A stretch of DNA of 6,309 bases from the NCBI GenBank assembly GCA_030591105.1, contig JAUVBS010000134.1, positions 1-6,309 on the forward strand, written 5' to 3'. Below are positions 5,153-6,309 of this stretch, piece by piece. The position numbers and the translations under genes are program-made. Under the pieces are notes generated by a model. It was not told the DNA's origin and did no database searches. It was given only the letters and a program-made list of their open reading frames with translations. This stretch comes from a bacterium (lineage in GTDB: Bacteria > Krumholzibacteriota > Krumholzibacteriia > LZORAL124-64-63). Position 1 is the first letter of the stretch. Each line of letters starts with the position of its first letter.

Positions 5153-6309
5153 TTACTGGCCGGCGACGCTCCGGTCCAGTGCCGCCCGAAACGCGCGGGC
5201 GATACGTCCGAGGTTTTCCTGGTAGTCGCGGGCCAGCGGATCGAGCGTCACCACCTCGATCCCGAGTTCAGTCGCCACCGTCGTTGCCGCGGTGGTCGAT
5301 GACTGCGGTTGGACGAAGATTGCGCGCGCGCCCGCCGCGCGCGCGCTCGAGAGAACTTCGGTCAAGTGCCTGGGGCTGGGGGCGAGGCCGCCCGCCTCGA
5401 TGGCGACCTGCTCGAGGCCGTAATCACCGCAAAAGTAGCCGAACGCTGGATGGAATACGAAGATCGTCCCACCGCGCACCGGTGCGAGTAAGACGCCGAT
5501 CTCGGTGTCGAGCGCTGACAACTCGGCTTGTAGGGTGGCGAGGTTACTGCGGTAGAGATCGGCTCCGGACGGATCGAGTCTCGCGAGCGTTGCGGCGATG
5601 ACGGCTGCCTGATCTGCAGCGAGCCGCGGGCTCAGCCAGACGTGGGGGTCGTGCTCGCCGTGATCATGGCCGTGATCATCACTGTGATCATCGCCATAAT
5701 CATCGGCGTGCGTCAGCTGCGGAGCCGCGGCGTGCGGCGTGGTGGCTTGCGTACCTCGCGTATCGACGACCGCCAACTGTGGGTAGTTGCGGGCCAGGCG
5801 AGGTACCAGTGCCTGTTCCATCGGTACCCCGATGCGGAAGTAGACGCGCGCGTCCGCGAGACCGGTTAGCTGTCGCGGCGTCGGTTCATACGTGGCGGGG
5901 GAATCGCCTGGGCCCACCAGTACCATCACGGCGACGCGTTCGCCCGCGATGCGCTCGACGAAATACACTTGCGGAATAATGCTCACCGCCGCCGTCAGCA
6001 CGGCGTGGTCTGCCGGAGCAGCAGCGGAGTTTGGGGTGCTGGCCTCGATCTCGCCGAAGGCATAGAATGCCGCGATTACCCCGAGTGCACCGACTAGCCC
6101 GACCGGTACGATCGGTATGAGTCGCCACCGTGTGCGCGGCAAAAAGCGCGGGACTTCGCGTCGATAGCGAGCGTATTTCTCGCCGTATTCATGGAGCAGT
6201 TTCCGCTCTTCGAGTTCCGTGCCGACCACCAAATAGAACACGAGGACGACGCGTATAGCGAGGTTCACGTCGGTGAAATCCGCATAGAATGCCAGCAGCG
6301 CGAAAGCGC
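5153..6309 (-). CDS. znuA: Zinc ABC transporter substrate-binding protein (ZnuA-like) with N-terminal ICMT/NnrU-like membrane module, 5' partial
   Basis: The reading frame is open to the right edge with no stop, so the true start probably lies outside. An in-frame GTG sits at 6266-6268, and residues here are counted from it (371 residues). Residues 1-44 resemble the C-terminus of ICMT/NnrU/MddA-type membrane methyltransferases: a membrane helix, then E20-E21-R22, YGEKYARYRREVP (28-40) and FLP. A second helix (50-72) leads to a complete metal-binding domain (about 89-368) that should face the periplasm and deliver metal to the permease. It shows PATYEPTP (124-131), a His/Asp-rich loop (187-209), DPHVW with H209, FHPAFGY with H273, and D343 in DPLARDY. 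H209, H273 and D343 are expected metal ligands; the first ligand histidine appears replaced by A125. No ATG, GTG or TTG lies between the two modules, which supports a real fusion. The znuC-like gene follows after 42 bases. Confidence 0.85.
   Translation of the reverse strand, partial: AFALLAFYADFTDVNLAIRVVLVFYLVVGTELEERKLLHEYGEKYARYRREVPRFLPRTRWRLIPIVPVGLVGALGVIAAFYAFGEIEASTPNSAAAPADHAVLTAAVSIIPQVYFVERIAGERVAVMVLVGPGDSPATYEPTPRQLTGLADARVYFRIGVPMEQALVPRLARNYPQLAVVDTRGTQATTPHAAAPQLTHADDYGDDHSDDHGHDHGEHDPHVWLSPRLAADQAAVIAATLARLDPSGADLYRSNLATLQAELSALDTEIGVLLAPVRGGTIFVFHPAFGYFCGDYGLEQVAIEAGGLAPSPRHLTEVLSSARAAGARAIFVQPQSSTTAATTVATELGIEVVTLDPLARDYQENLGRIARAFRAALDRSVAGQ
5657..5706. repeat. 12-bp in-frame repeats encoding the His/Asp-rich metal loop
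   Basis: Four diverged 12-bp copies, such as CGTGATCATGGC and CGTGATCATCAC on the plus strand, encode four tetrapeptides on the minus strand: DDYG, DDHS, DDHG and HDHG (residues 189-204). His-rich loops are typical of zinc-binding proteins of this family and are thought to capture zinc or sense its level. The repeat structure suggests that the loop grew by slippage. Confidence 0.8.

Overview
The window is GC-rich chromosomal DNA from a bacterium. A periplasmic metal-binding protein with a membrane anchor points to a Gram-negative cell, and a GC-rich proteobacterium is the best guess, but no rRNA or other marker fixes the taxon. All five protein-coding genes lie on the minus strand, so the biological order runs from right to left.

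Right part (3495-6309): a zinc/manganese-type ABC importer operon in the order substrate-binding protein (znuA-like), ATPase (znuC-like), permease (znuB-like). The ATPase and permease genes overlap by 4 bases. The znuA-like gene is open at the right edge. Its N-terminal part looks like the C-terminal end of an ICMT/NnrU/MddA-type membrane methyltransferase, joined in frame through one extra membrane segment to a complete metal-binding lipocluster A-I domain with a His/Asp-rich loop. This apparent fusion is the most unusual protein feature here.

Middle (3126-3494): a gene-free stretch of about 370 bases. It holds an AT-rich part with a TATAAT box and a perfect 7-bp-arm palindrome that matches the operator consensus I recall for the TetR-type fatty-acid regulator FadR of Bacillus. 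A GC-rich, hairpin-rich leader then leads to a strong ribosome binding site.

Left-centre (412-3125): a group 2 sigma-70 factor gene followed by a long-chain-type acyl-CoA synthetase gene. The 188-base gap between them holds a 12-bp inverted repeat, a 27-bp tandem duplication of the sigma gene's 3' end, and a good sigma-70-type promoter for the synthetase. A FadR-like site upstream of a sigma factor and acyl-CoA synthetase pair suggests, by inference only, control by fatty-acid status.

Left end (1-411): no convincing protein gene. It holds a candidate plus-strand small RNA of about 160 nt (a -10 box, a hairpin with a GNRA loop, an extended hairpin and a strong intrinsic terminator) and an 11-bp tandem repeat just past the synthetase stop codon.
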